The notes below the pieces were generated by a model that did no database searches, was not told the origin of the DNA, and saw only the letters and a program-made list of their open reading frames with translations. A program made the translations under genes and the position numbers. Positions 27,024 to 36,203 of a DNA stretch of 64,000 nucleotides are shown here, piece by piece (the stretch's first letter is position 1; each line of letters starts with the position of its first letter). The stretch is from CADCTM01 sp049671305 (GTDB lineage Bacteria; Cyanobacteriota; Cyanobacteriia; Cyanobacteriales; Coleofasciculaceae). The stretch lies in contig JBATUR010000032.1 in NCBI GenBank assembly GCA_049671305.1, positions 1 to 64,000 of the forward strand. Direction: 5' to 3'.

Positions 27024-28220
27024 ATGCAACTAAAGCCAACGACTGATGTAACTAAACAGTATGCGGCTGAGGCTAATGAAGGCTGCCAACGGGCGTGGGT
27101 AGAAATTGACCGGGCGGCGCTGTCTGAAAATGTGCGCCAATTAAAGCAGCTTTTAAAGCCTTCTACCCAACTCATGGCGGTGGTAAAAGCAGATGCTTAT
27201 GGGCATGGTGCGACTATGGTTGCCGAAACGGTGTTAGAAGCAGGCGCGGCGGGCTTGTGTGTGGCGACTTTGGTGGAGGGTATTCAACTGCGGGAAGCAG
27301 GTATTGGGGCGCCAATTTTGCTCTTGGGGGCAACCAATACACCTCAACAAGTTTATGCGATCGCCAATTGGCAATTGCAACCAACTCTTTGCACTCCCCA
27401 ACAGGCGCTGATTTTTTCGGAAACCCTCAGCAAGCTGAAAATTACGCTGCCTGTACATTTGATGCTGGATACGGGAATGTCTCGCCTAGGGATGCCTTGG
27501 CAGGAAGCGGTGTCGTTTGCCCAACTTGTGCAAAGCTTGCCTTATCTGGAAATTCAAAGCGTTTTCTCTCATCTGGCAACAGCGGATAGCCTTGATACGA
27601 CGGTGATGAGACTACAGCAGCAAAGATTTGAAGAAGCGATCGCACAACTTCAAGATGTCGGCATCAATCCACCAAATTTGCACTTAGCCAATTCTGCTGC
27701 CACATTAACAGATCCCGCGTTACATTACGATTGGGTAAGAGCCGGATTAGCGCTTTATGGTCTTTATCCGGCTGATCATTTGCGTCAGGCAATCAATCTC
27801 AAACCAGTGATGCAGGTAAAAGCGCGAGTAACACAAGTTAAAACTATTGCTGCTGGTACTGGTGTTAGTTATGGTTATCAATTTATCGCCGATCGCGAAT
27901 TACGTCTAGCGGTTGTAGGTATCGGCTATGCTGATGGTATCCCACGCAATCTTTCTAATCAATTAACAGTTTTAATTCGGGGTCAGAAAGTGAGGCAAAT
28001 TGGAGCAATTACAATGGATCAAATCATGCTGGATGTCAGTAATATTCCTGATCTTCAGACAGATGAAGTGGTCACACTAATTGGTCAAGATGGAAACTTA
28101 TCAATTGCTGCTGATGACTGGGCTCAAATGTTAGGCACAATTTCTTGGGAAATTTTATGCAGTTTTAAACATCGCTTGCCACGTGTAATTGCTCATAAAT
28201 ATGCAGCTTTTTACAAATAA
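27024..28220 (+). CDS. alr: Alanine racemase
   Basis: Alr is the PLP enzyme that makes D-alanine for peptidoglycan. The ATG at 27024 is preferred over 27000 because AGGAG lies 8 bases upstream; this gives 398 residues. The PLP lysine is Lys55 in AVVKADAYGHG. The second-half catalytic tyrosine is in GVSYGYQF, and the C-terminal domain shows VGIGYADGIPR and GAITMDQIMLDVS. There are no truncations. Monocistronic by its setting, with a hairpin after the stop. Confidence 0.96.
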   Translation: MQLKPTTDVTKQYAAEANEGCQRAWVEIDRAALSENVRQLKQLLKPSTQLMAVVKADAYGHGATMVAETVLEAGAAGLCVATLVEGIQLREAGIGAPILLLGATNTPQQVYAIANWQLQPTLCTPQQALIFSETLSKLKITLPVHLMLDTGMSRLGMPWQEAVSFAQLVQSLPYLEIQSVFSHLATADSLDTTVMRLQQQRFEEAIAQLQDVGINPPNLHLANSAATLTDPALHYDWVRAGLALYGLYPADHLRQAINLKPVMQVKARVTQVKTIAAGTGVSYGYQFIADRELRLAVVGIGYADGIPRNLSNQLTVLIRGQKVRQIGAITMDQIMLDVSNIPDLQTDEVVTLIGQDGNLSIAADDWAQMLGTISWEILCSFKHRLPRVIAHKYAAFYK

Positions 28221-28267
28221 AAAATTTGAGGATTAATTCCAACTTTAAACAGCACTTTAGTCGCCTT

Positions 28268-28304
28268 TTTCTGGCGTGATCAAACCGTCTGAGTACGCCA
28301 GAAA
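28268..28304. terminator. Terminator hairpin after alr
   Basis: Stem TTTCTGGCGT / ACGCCAGAAA, 10 bp perfect, with a 17-base loop, 48 bp after the alr stop. T-rich sequence precedes it on the plus strand and no T-run follows, so Rho-independence is uncertain. Confidence 0.5.
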
Positions 28305-28413
28305 TGCTCACTGATTTTCGTTATCTAGCAATTCTTTTGTGTTTATGAGGTAAATTCAATTACCAATCTATATTTTGATCATTATTTTTGTTGAATAGAG
28401 CAGGTTACCTAAT

Positions 28414-30474
28414 ATGCAAACAGAAAAATTCCCACTCCTAACACCACCAGTTGCCGAAAAACATCCCCAATCTCTAATTACCCACAAAGATGAGCGAATT
28501 GACAACTATTTTTGGCTACGCGATCGCCAAAATCCTCAAACTATCGCTTATTTAGAAGCCGAAAATGCCTATACAGAAGCGATGATGCAGCATACAGAAA
28601 CGCTGCAAGCTAGCCTTTATAATGAGATGCTGGCTCGTATTAAAGAAACTGATCTTTCTGTGCCTTATCAACAAGGCGATTATTATTATTATTCTCGCAC
28701 AGAAACCGGAAAATCTTATCCAATTCATTGTCGTAAAAAAGGTAGCCTGGAAAATCAAGAAGAAATCCTGCTTGATCAAAACCAACTTGCTGATGGTCAT
28801 GAATATTTTAGCTTAGGGACTTTTAAAGTTAGCCCCAATCATCAAATCTTAGCTTATTCAATTGATACCAGCGGTTCAGAACAATACACACTGTTTTTTC
28901 TAGATATTGCCACAAAAAAACTATATCCAGAAAAAATCATAGATACCTATTTTTCTTTAGCTTGGGGCAACGATAACTCTACAATATTTTATACAAAAGT
29001 TGATGCCACCAACCGCCCTTATCAACTTTTACGACATACATTAGGTAGCGTATCAGAAACTGATATTCTTATTTACGAAGAGCCTGATGATTCTTACTTT
29101 CTCTCCGTAGGTAGAACCCGCAGTCAGGCTTATATAGTGATGAGTTTGGGTAGTAAAATTACCTCAGAAGTTCACTATTTAGATGCGAATAATCCCTTGG
29201 GAAATTTTCAAGTCATTCATTCACGGCAGCAAGGCATAGAATATGATATTGAACATCATCAAGATTACTTTTATATTGTCACTAACGAACAGGCAATTAA
29301 CTTTAAATTAGTAAAAACTCCGGTAGCAACTCCAGCAAAACCGAATTGGGAAACTATAATTGAGCATCGAGAAGATGTCCTTTTGTCAAGCGTTATTGCT
29401 TTTGCTAACTACTTAGTAATTGTAGAAAGAAAAGCTGGCTTGCCGCTCATGCGAGTGCAAAACATTGCAACATTGGAAGAGCAAAATATTCCCTTTCCAG
29501 AGCCAACTTATGCCATTTCCTTGGGTAATAATCCAGAGTTTAATACTACAAAATTACGATTCAATTACACCTCATTAATCACACCTTCTTCAGTGTTTGA
29601 TTATGATATGGCAACTGGTGAGCAAGAGTTGAAAAAAGAAACAGAGGTAATGGGTGGTTATGATCGAAATCAATACGCCAGTGAGTGGATTTTTGCCAAG
29701 GCAGCGGATGGTACATTAATTCCGATTTCTCTGGTTTATAAAAAAGGCATCAAAAAAGATGGCAGAAATCCTTTATTTCTCACAGGATATGGCTCTTATG
29801 GTGCTTCCTATCCTGCTTCATTTTCTAGCAGCAGACTATCACTATTAAATCGCGGAGTTGCCATTGCTATCGCCCATATTCGTGGCGGCGGTGAAATGGG
29901 ACGAAAATGGTATGAAGATGGTAAATTTTTACAGAAAACTAACACCTTTACCGATTTTATTGCTTGTGCTGAACATTTAATTGCCCAAAAATGGACATCA
30001 AGTAATCATCTAGCAATTTCCGGCGGCAGTGCAGGTGGGTTATTAATGGGGGCTGTAATTAATATGCGTCCCGAACTTTTTAAAGTTGTGATAGCGGCGG
30101 TGCCTTTTGTTGATGTAGTCACAACTATTCTTGATACTTCTTTGCCACTTTCTGCTATGGAATGGGAAGAATGGGGTAATCCTAATCAGCAAGTTTATTA
30201 TGATTACATGAAGTCTTATTCTCCTTATGATAATATTAAGCAGCAAAATTATCCACACCTATTAATTATTGCTGGCTTAAATGATTCTCGCGTCAAATAC
30301 TGGGAGCCTGCTAAGTGGGCGGCTAAACTAAGAGAGTTGAAAACTGACCAAAATCTGCTCTTACTAAAAACTAACATGGGCGCAGGACATGGAGGCGCTT
30401 CAGGACGTTATGAAAGTCTGAAAGAGGCGGCTTTTGAATATGCTTTTGTTTTGGATCGATTAGGCTTAAACTAA
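28414..30474 (+). CDS. ptrB: Oligopeptidase B (S9A serine peptidase)
   Basis: Cleaves short peptides after Arg or Lys in the cytoplasm. The N-terminus matches PtrB closely (DERIDNYFWLRDR), followed by a seven-bladed propeller and a C-terminal alpha/beta-hydrolase domain. The triad is Ser539 in GGSAGGLLMG, Asp624 in LNDSRVKYWEP and His659 in GAGHGGASGR. AMEWEEWGNP holds the glutamates that select basic residues in this family, which argues for oligopeptidase B over prolyl oligopeptidase. Its 686 residues are a full length. Confidence 0.95.
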   Translation: MQTEKFPLLTPPVAEKHPQSLITHKDERIDNYFWLRDRQNPQTIAYLEAENAYTEAMMQHTETLQASLYNEMLARIKETDLSVPYQQGDYYYYSRTETGKSYPIHCRKKGSLENQEEILLDQNQLADGHEYFSLGTFKVSPNHQILAYSIDTSGSEQYTLFFLDIATKKLYPEKIIDTYFSLAWGNDNSTIFYTKVDATNRPYQLLRHTLGSVSETDILIYEEPDDSYFLSVGRTRSQAYIVMSLGSKITSEVHYLDANNPLGNFQVIHSRQQGIEYDIEHHQDYFYIVTNEQAINFKLVKTPVATPAKPNWETIIEHREDVLLSSVIAFANYLVIVERKAGLPLMRVQNIATLEEQNIPFPEPTYAISLGNNPEFNTTKLRFNYTSLITPSSVFDYDMATGEQELKKETEVMGGYDRNQYASEWIFAKAADGTLIPISLVYKKGIKKDGRNPLFLTGYGSYGASYPASFSSSRLSLLNRGVAIAIAHIRGGGEMGRKWYEDGKFLQKTNTFTDFIACAEHLIAQKWTSSNHLAISGGSAGGLLMGAVINMRPELFKVVIAAVPFVDVVTTILDTSLPLSAMEWEEWGNPNQQVYYDYMKSYSPYDNIKQQNYPHLLIIAGLNDSRVKYWEPAKWAAKLRELKTDQNLLLLKTNMGAGHGGASGRYESLKEAAFEYAFVLDRLGLN

Positions 30475-30537
30475 GAAATTATATTTTCAATAAAGGATAA
30501 AATTGCACAATCAATTCAGGGAAAAAAAGAGGTTGTA

Positions 30538-31395
30538 ATGAAGATTTTGGCTTTTGATTTTCCCCCAGTGTTAAACCGTTTTGATATAGCTTCTTGGTTT
30601 AACAAGAATTTAATCGATCTGGGGTTTCAATTTAGTACTAAACTCTTCTCGGCGCTGTTAATTATTGTCTTTACTCGCTATGCAATTGATTTAGTTGCTC
30701 GCGGAACTCGCCGCGCTTTTAGTCCCGTTGAGCCAACTCTGCGTAAATTCCTGGTTCAAGCTTCAGAAATATTAACGCTGGTAATTGGAATTGTGGCTTT
30801 TTTAAGCGCATTAGGAATTCAAGCCACGAGTTTAGTTGCAGTTGTCGGTGCTGCTGGTTTAGCTGTTGGCTTGGCATTGCAAAATACACTATCGCATTTT
30901 GCTGCTGGTGTCATGTTACTCAATCAGCGCCCCTTTGAAGTTGGTGATTTTATTGAAGGTCCAGCCGGTGTTAAGGGTGTGGTAGATACTATTGGCATTT
31001 TTTCTACAACGGTTGTAACTCCTGATAATATAAAAATTATTGTTCCTAATAATAGTTTGTTCAGTGGAGTATTAAAGAATACAACAGCTTTGGGGACGCG
31101 GCGAGTAGACTTAAAAATAGATATTGGAAATCGCTCTATTGATCCCACCATTATTTTGCTTTTGTCGTTTGTACAACCTCATCCCTTAGTTTTAGACCAT
31201 CCTAAAACGACTTGTCATGTTGCTTCAATTTCACCCAAGGGAACAGTTCTCTATTTACGTCCTTGGTGTAGGGCAGAAGTTTATGAACAAGTTAATTCAG
31301 AAGTGCAGCAGTTGGTTAAAGAAGCATTAAGTGAGGGAGATTTCTCGCAAGTTGTACAAAAGCCTTTGGATGATCCCGGCAACCCTAGTAGTTAA
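30538..31395 (+). CDS. Small-conductance mechanosensitive channel (MscS family)
   Basis: A 285-residue MscS-type channel that opens under membrane tension and releases solutes on hypo-osmotic shock. There are three predicted helices: about 30-48, 75-95 and the pore-lining helix with VVGAAGLAVGLALQNTLSHFAAGVMLL. The beta domain follows, with RPFEVGDFIEG and IIVPNNSLFSGVLKN. GAGGUU-like sequence precedes the ATG. It lies 63 bp after ptrB and may be co-transcribed with it. A hairpin terminator follows. Confidence 0.9.
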   Translation: MKILAFDFPPVLNRFDIASWFNKNLIDLGFQFSTKLFSALLIIVFTRYAIDLVARGTRRAFSPVEPTLRKFLVQASEILTLVIGIVAFLSALGIQATSLVAVVGAAGLAVGLALQNTLSHFAAGVMLLNQRPFEVGDFIEGPAGVKGVVDTIGIFSTTVVTPDNIKIIVPNNSLFSGVLKNTTALGTRRVDLKIDIGNRSIDPTIILLLSFVQPHPLVLDHPKTTCHVASISPKGTVLYLRPWCRAEVYEQVNSEVQQLVKEALSEGDFSQVVQKPLDDPGNPSS

Positions 31396-31438
31396 GTTGG
31401 TTAATAAATAGCAAGTATCTTAGTTTTAAATAATAGTA

Positions 31439-31464
31439 TCGCGACGATTTGTTAATCGTCGCGA
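31439..31464. terminator. Terminator hairpin after mscS-type gene
   Basis: Stem TCGCGACGATT / AATCGTCGCGA, 11 bp perfect, with loop TGTT. It lies 43 bp after the channel gene and 97 bp before the end of the convergent glycosyltransferase. Confidence 0.65.
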
Positions 31465-31560
31465 CTATCAGCAGTTTGCCTACACAGACTTGCTCTTATA
31501 ACCAAATGTTGCAGACTTTGTTGACCTGCCCCTAGCAAATCTCAGGGCAAGATTATCGTG

Positions 31561-32835
31561 TTAAGCGCTAGCTTGGTTTAACACCTTTATCTTTACCGGC
31601 TCCTCTAACAAGTTATTGTAGAGGTCACTCAGTTGATGGGCAACACCATCCCAACTAAATTTATTCTCAACTCGAACTCTGGCATTCGCCCCTAGTTGGT
31701 TTCTCCAGTCTGGGTTAGAGAGAATACGGTCAATAGCGGCGGCAAAGGCAGCTTCGTCTTGCGGTGGCGCAAGCATCCCTGTTTCTTCATGCACAACGGT
31801 AAATTGTAAACCACCGACATCACTGGCAACGACTGGTGTGCTACTTGCCATCGCTTCAATGGCAACTAAACCAAAGGGTTCGTAGTGACTGGGAACTACG
31901 CAGACATCGGCAGCAGCGTAGTAAGCGGGTAAAACATCATCGCCCAAGCGTCCAGGGAAGCTGGCAATATCGTTCATACCAAGTTCAGCGACAATTTTCT
32001 CAATACGCTCACGTTCGATGCCGTCACTTCGTCCAGGACGAGAACCGCCACCAATAACTAAGTTGATTTTCTTTTTGCCCCGTAGTTGCGACATTCCAAC
32101 TGCCCGGACTAAAGTTTCTATGCCTTTACGGGGATCAAAGCGTCCTACATAAAAGATCATCAAGGCATCAGGATCAATTCCTAGCAACTCACGCGCTGCT
32201 TGCTTATCAATTGAGCCAAAACGCTGAATATCTGTGCCGCAGGGGATAATATCGACATTGCCTTTGCTAGAAACCAGCGATCGCATATGTTCCTTTTCCT
32301 GGGGACTCGTTGCTACAATACGTTCTGAATTCTCTAATACCGCTTTCTCCACAGCCAAACGAGTACTAGCAATCATCGGCACAGTTGTCATTGACTTGTA
32401 CTTCACAGCACCAAGTGAATGATAAGTATGAACTAGCTCAATGGGTTGGTGTTTCTTCAGTTCCATTCCCACCCAAGCAGAAATCCAGTAGTTTGTATGG
32501 ACTAAAGAATAGTTGATCCCCGATTTTTGTTGAAACTTAAGCAACTCTTCAACAAACGTACCTGCATAGTCAAATATTTCATTGCGTGGTACAAATTCAT
32601 CAGGACCTGCAATCAAGCGAATAGTCCGACAATTCGGACCATGTTCCACTATTTTCGGTTGCTCACTATTTGCTGACCGGGTAAACATATCCACTTTCCA
32701 ACCCTGGTCAGCAAGTGCCTCACCCACTTGCCGCACATAAACATTCTGTCCTCCAGCTTCTTCTTTCCCAATTTCTATTGCAGGATCGCCGTGAACTGAA
32801 ATCAGTGCAATGTGCTTGCTATTCATAGTACTCAT
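31561..32835 (-). CDS. GT4 glycosyltransferase, sucrose-phosphate-synthase/MshA-like
   Basis: The ATG at 32835 (MSTMNSKHIALISVHGDP) is chosen over 32907, as conserved homology begins there; length 424. The N-terminal EIGKEEAGGQNVYVRQVGEAL resembles the UDP-glucose:fructose-6-phosphate transferase domain of SPS and MshA-type enzymes. The C-terminal domain has FYVGRFDPRKGIETLVRA and the donor-site SHYEPFGLVAIEAMASSTPVV, with ExFGxxxxEA intact. A role in sucrose or glycolipid synthesis is possible. No sucrose phosphatase gene is next to it, so I leave the acceptor open. Confidence 0.82.
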   Translation of the reverse strand: MSTMNSKHIALISVHGDPAIEIGKEEAGGQNVYVRQVGEALADQGWKVDMFTRSANSEQPKIVEHGPNCRTIRLIAGPDEFVPRNEIFDYAGTFVEELLKFQQKSGINYSLVHTNYWISAWVGMELKKHQPIELVHTYHSLGAVKYKSMTTVPMIASTRLAVEKAVLENSERIVATSPQEKEHMRSLVSSKGNVDIIPCGTDIQRFGSIDKQAARELLGIDPDALMIFYVGRFDPRKGIETLVRAVGMSQLRGKKKINLVIGGGSRPGRSDGIERERIEKIVAELGMNDIASFPGRLGDDVLPAYYAAADVCVVPSHYEPFGLVAIEAMASSTPVVASDVGGLQFTVVHEETGMLAPPQDEAAFAAAIDRILSNPDWRNQLGANARVRVENKFSWDGVAHQLSDLYNNLLEEPVKIKVLNQASA

Positions 32836-33322
32836 AAGTTTGCTTTGTTCTGAAATGTGACAAAACTTCAGGTAGATCAGACGAGCGTCTGTTTCCCGAC
32901 TAATCACTCAGTGTTAACTTTCTATTCAGTAGTTTAACATATATTAAGTAGCATAGTATTTTCCAGTCATCCCCAAAAAGGAGTAGATTCTGATTTTTTT
33001 CTGTATTACCTGTTACTCTTTTCGTCTTACATTGGAGATAAATTGTATTACGAACTTACTCTTTTTAGTAATACCTAGTAATACCATACACCCTAGGTGT
33101 CAAAAGAAAAAGTTACCGACAGAGAAAATTTAGAGCCTGATAAATTTCACCTCAAATTAATTCGCTTTTGCTGTATCAAAATCTGCAAAATAGACAAACC
33201 ACCTCACTCTCACAAACATAAAAACACCAAAAATCCCACCAAAAAGCAGCACTTGGACAGCAAATTAAAATAATTAGTAGTAAAAATCCGCAATACCTGC
33301 TATGATTCATAATCGTCGCCTT
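32836..33322. other. 487-bp spacer before tRNA-Ser
   Basis: AT-rich promoter region of the upstream-reading glycosyltransferase. It has a small dyad ACACC-CTA-GGTGT at 33088-33100. I see no gene. A frame across 33176-33487 on the minus strand runs through the tRNA and is dismissed. Confidence 0.5.
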
Positions 33323-33414
33323 GGAGAGGTGGCTGAGTGGTCGAAAGCGGCAGATTGCTAATCTGTTGTATGGCAGGTAACTCCATACCGAGGGTTCGAA
33401 TCCCTCCCTCTCCG
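33323..33414 (+). tRNA. trnS-GCU: tRNA-Ser(GCU)
   Basis: Acceptor GGAGAGG (33323-33329) pairs with CCTCTCC (33407-33413), with discriminator G as in serine tRNAs. The anticodon loop TTGCTAA has GCT at 33357-33359. The variable arm is long (GTATGGCAGGTAACTCCATAC) and the T arm GAGGGTTCGAATCCCTC is complete. Class II form; CCA is not encoded. Confidence 0.96.
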
Positions 33415-33573
33415 TTCCCAAAGAATCAAATAAATTGATTAGCCCTTGCTGCCAATCTACGAGGGTAATTTTAGTATTAGCAGTCAAAAGTGTAACTTTT
33501 AAGTAAAAATCAACAAGACTTAGCTAGTCTATCTATAGGCAGAAAGTCAGCATAGAATTAAACCTATTCAAAT

Positions 33574-33589
33574 TGTGACGCATCTTACA
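33574..33589 (+). promoter_or_regulatory. Weak NtcA-like site upstream of livK
   Basis: TGT-N10-ACA (TGTGACGCATCTTACA) lies 29 bp before the livK ATG. It also reads as GTG-N8-TAC, near the NtcA consensus GTA-N8-TAC. NtcA control of nitrogen-related transport is plausible, but a match of this length arises by chance. Confidence 0.25.
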
Positions 33590-33617
33590 ACTACAACTAA
33601 AAAAGTTAAACATCCAG

Positions 33618-34895
33618 ATGACTAAACACACCATAGCCAGTAATTTTCAACCCCGTTTTGCCATAGCCATAGCCTTAACCACCATCACCACAGGCTTTCT
33701 GACCGCTGCTTGTCAAAATACCGCAGGTAGCGGCGGCACAGCCGGTGGTGGCGGCGATCCAAATACCGTTAAAATCGTCTCCAGCTTACCAATGACCGGC
33801 AGTTCCCTCGGACAAACCCAAACCATCGTCAACGGCATCAAGCAAGTATTAGAAGAAAACAAAAACCTCGCCTGTGATGGCAAGATCAAAATCGAATACG
33901 AAACCTACGACGACGCCACCGCCTCTGCCGGAAAATGGGAACCCGCCCAGGTTACTTCCAACGCCAACAAAGCCGTTGCTGATAAAAACGTAGTTGCCGT
34001 AATTGGACACTTCAACTCTGGTGCAGCCAAACTTTCTATTCCCATCCTCAACCAAGCTAACCTTGTAATGGTTAGCCCAGCCAACACCTATCCCGGTTTA
34101 ACCAAACCAGGCAAAGGCGAACCAGGTGAACCAGAAAAATACTACCCTAACAAAGTCCGTAACTACGCCCGTGTAGTGCCTGCCGACGATTTGCAAGGAG
34201 TTGCTGGGGCAAAGTGGGCAAAATCATTAGGCGCCAAAAAAGTTTATATTCTCAACGACCAAGAACTTTATGGTAAAGGGCTTGCCGATATTTTTGAAGC
34301 CACTGCCAAAAAAGAAGGAATAGAAGTATTGGGCAATGAAGGCATTAATCCCAAAGCCCCAGATTATCGCGCCTTAATGAACAAAATTCAAGCCCTCAAC
34401 CCCGACTTAATTTATTTTGGCGGCATCACCCAAAACAATGGTGGACAGTTGGTCAAAGATATGCGTAACGTCGGCATGACGGCGGATAAAGTCAAGTTTA
34501 TGGGACCTGATGGTATCTTTGAAAAAGCAATCATTGAAGCTGCGGGTAAAGATGCAGAAGGTATTTATGCCACATTTGGCGGCGTACCTGCCAAAGAATT
34601 AACGGGTGAGGGTAAAACCTGGTACGAAAGCTACAAAAAACAATTTAAAGCTGAACCCGAAGCTTACGCCGCCTACGGTTACGAGTCGGCAAAAGTTGTC
34701 TATGATGCTATCAATAAAGCTTGCAAAAATGACCGTGTTGCTGTCCGAGATGCCGTGATGGCAACGAAAGACTTTAAAGGTGTACTTGGTACTTGGAGTT
34801 TTGATGCCAATGGCGATACCAGCTTAACTACACTTTCCGGAAATACCGTCAAAGCCGGTAAGTGGGAATTTGTCCAAGCATTGAAAGCTGATTAA
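33618..34895 (+). CDS. livK: Amino-acid ABC transporter substrate-binding protein (LivK/NatB type)
   Basis: Periplasmic binding protein of a high-affinity branched-chain or neutral amino-acid importer. The N-terminus is a signal peptide ending in a lipobox-like FLTAACQ (Cys at about residue 32), followed by a Gly-rich linker (GSGGTAGGGGD). The type I periplasmic fold then carries VKIVSSLPMTGSSLGQTQ and VIGHFNSGAAKLSIP. The 425 residues fit NatB-type proteins. It leads the five-gene set livK-livH-livM-livG-livF, which covers a whole transporter. Confidence 0.92.
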   Translation: MTKHTIASNFQPRFAIAIALTTITTGFLTAACQNTAGSGGTAGGGGDPNTVKIVSSLPMTGSSLGQTQTIVNGIKQVLEENKNLACDGKIKIEYETYDDATASAGKWEPAQVTSNANKAVADKNVVAVIGHFNSGAAKLSIPILNQANLVMVSPANTYPGLTKPGKGEPGEPEKYYPNKVRNYARVVPADDLQGVAGAKWAKSLGAKKVYILNDQELYGKGLADIFEATAKKEGIEVLGNEGINPKAPDYRALMNKIQALNPDLIYFGGITQNNGGQLVKDMRNVGMTADKVKFMGPDGIFEKAIIEAAGKDAEGIYATFGGVPAKELTGEGKTWYESYKKQFKAEPEAYAAYGYESAKVVYDAINKACKNDRVAVRDAVMATKDFKGVLGTWSFDANGDTSLTTLSGNTVKAGKWEFVQALKAD

Positions 34896-34923
34896 AGTTT
34901 TTCAGGACAACTCTGGATGTAGA

Positions 34924-34938
34924 GTGGGCATTGCCCAC
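34924..34938. repeat. Small hairpin in livK-livH gap
   Basis: Stem GTGGGCA / TGCCCAC around a single T, 28 bp after the livK stop. Stem-loops just after binding-protein genes often protect their mRNA or reduce read-through, which would favour more LivK than permease. Confidence 0.45.
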
Positions 34939-35040
34939 CTACTACTTATAAATTTGATAAAAACGGCTCGTAGCTAATAGCACAGAAAACCTGATCATAG
35001 CCTTATAATCTAACGCAATCCCCAATTATTGCCCAATCCC

Positions 35041-36117
35041 ATGAAACAATGGCGTAAGCCCCTGCTCTACTGCATTTTCATCTATGTAGTCTTATTAATT
35101 GGTCCAATTGCTGGATTTGACTTGCCACGCATTTTGGCAGAAATTGCCAGTAATCCACAACTTCTGATTCAACAAATCTTAGTTGGTTTAGTTAACGGTT
35201 CAATTATTGCCATTATCGCCTTGGGTTACACCTTGGTTTATGGAATTATTGAACTGATTAATTTTGCTCATGGTGATTTGTATATGTTAGGCGCTTTTGG
35301 GGCGCTGACTGTGATGGGTGCTTTTGGTATTGAGGACGGCGCCCCTTGGTCTGTAGCGTTACCGGCAATGTTAGTATCACTATTAATTGCCACAGTGCTT
35401 TGTGCGGGTTTAAATGTTATTACTGAACGTTATGCTTACCGTCCTTTAAGAAATGCGCCTCGATTAGCACCCTTAATTAGTGCAATTGGAGTCTCTTTTA
35501 TTTTCCAAAATATCGGCTTGTTTTGGGGCGGATTAAAAGCCTTTTTTCCCATTATGGGTGGCAACTCGGCAGCACCGAAAAGCTTTCCAGATCTTTTACC
35601 TCGAATTGATATTCTCAAAGCTTTAGGAATTCAAAGCAATATTAACTTTACAACTAAAGATTTAATCGTCTTAATTGTTGCTGTTGTTTTGATGGTGAGC
35701 TTAAATTTATTTGTGCAAAAAACTCGCCTTGGTAAGGCAATGCGGGCAACAGCTCAAAACCGGGATGCGGCGTTAATTATGGGTATTGATGTTGATAAAA
35801 TTATTGCTCTAACGTTTTTAATTGGCGGTGCACTAGCGGGTTCGGCGGGGCTATTAGTAGGACTTTACAACAACACAATTGTTTTTACAATGGGCTTTAC
35901 AGCAGGCTTACGAGCCTTTACAGCCGCTGTTTTGGGAGGTATTGGTAACATTACCGGGGCAATGCTAGGAGGAGTGTTAATCGGGCTTCTATCGACGATT
36001 AGTGACCAGTATCTTTCAAGTCGTTGGACTGATGCTTGGGTGTTTGCCGTTTTAGTAATTATTTTGGCATTTCGCCCTGGTGGTTTGTTGGGTGAAAATG
36101 TTCAGGAGAAAGTTTAA
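35041..36117 (+). CDS. livH: Amino-acid ABC transporter permease LivH/NatD type
   Basis: Membrane permease of about eight helices, 358 residues from the ATG at 35041; a TTG at 35029 is the other option and I see no clear Shine-Dalgarno for either. The LivH markers are GLVNGSIIAIIALGYTLVYGI, INFAHGDLYMLGAF and the C-terminal RAFTAAVLGGIGNITGAMLGG. It partners LivM to form the channel. Confidence 0.92.
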   Translation: MKQWRKPLLYCIFIYVVLLIGPIAGFDLPRILAEIASNPQLLIQQILVGLVNGSIIAIIALGYTLVYGIIELINFAHGDLYMLGAFGALTVMGAFGIEDGAPWSVALPAMLVSLLIATVLCAGLNVITERYAYRPLRNAPRLAPLISAIGVSFIFQNIGLFWGGLKAFFPIMGGNSAAPKSFPDLLPRIDILKALGIQSNINFTTKDLIVLIVAVVLMVSLNLFVQKTRLGKAMRATAQNRDAALIMGIDVDKIIALTFLIGGALAGSAGLLVGLYNNTIVFTMGFTAGLRAFTAAVLGGIGNITGAMLGGVLIGLLSTISDQYLSSRWTDAWVFAVLVIILAFRPGGLLGENVQEKV

Positions 36118-36203
36118 ATTGCTAATTTGTTAGAAGCTTACAGATAGATAATTGTGAGAGTCATTAGTCAAGATACAAGAGATCAAGAAAGGCATAAAGA
36201 TAA

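Noticed and set aside
33088..33100. 13-bp dyad as an operator
   Set aside because: Too short to separate from chance; noted only in the spacer entry.
33176..33487. 103-codon minus-strand frame
   Set aside because: It runs through the complete tRNA-Ser(GCU) gene and has no family pattern.
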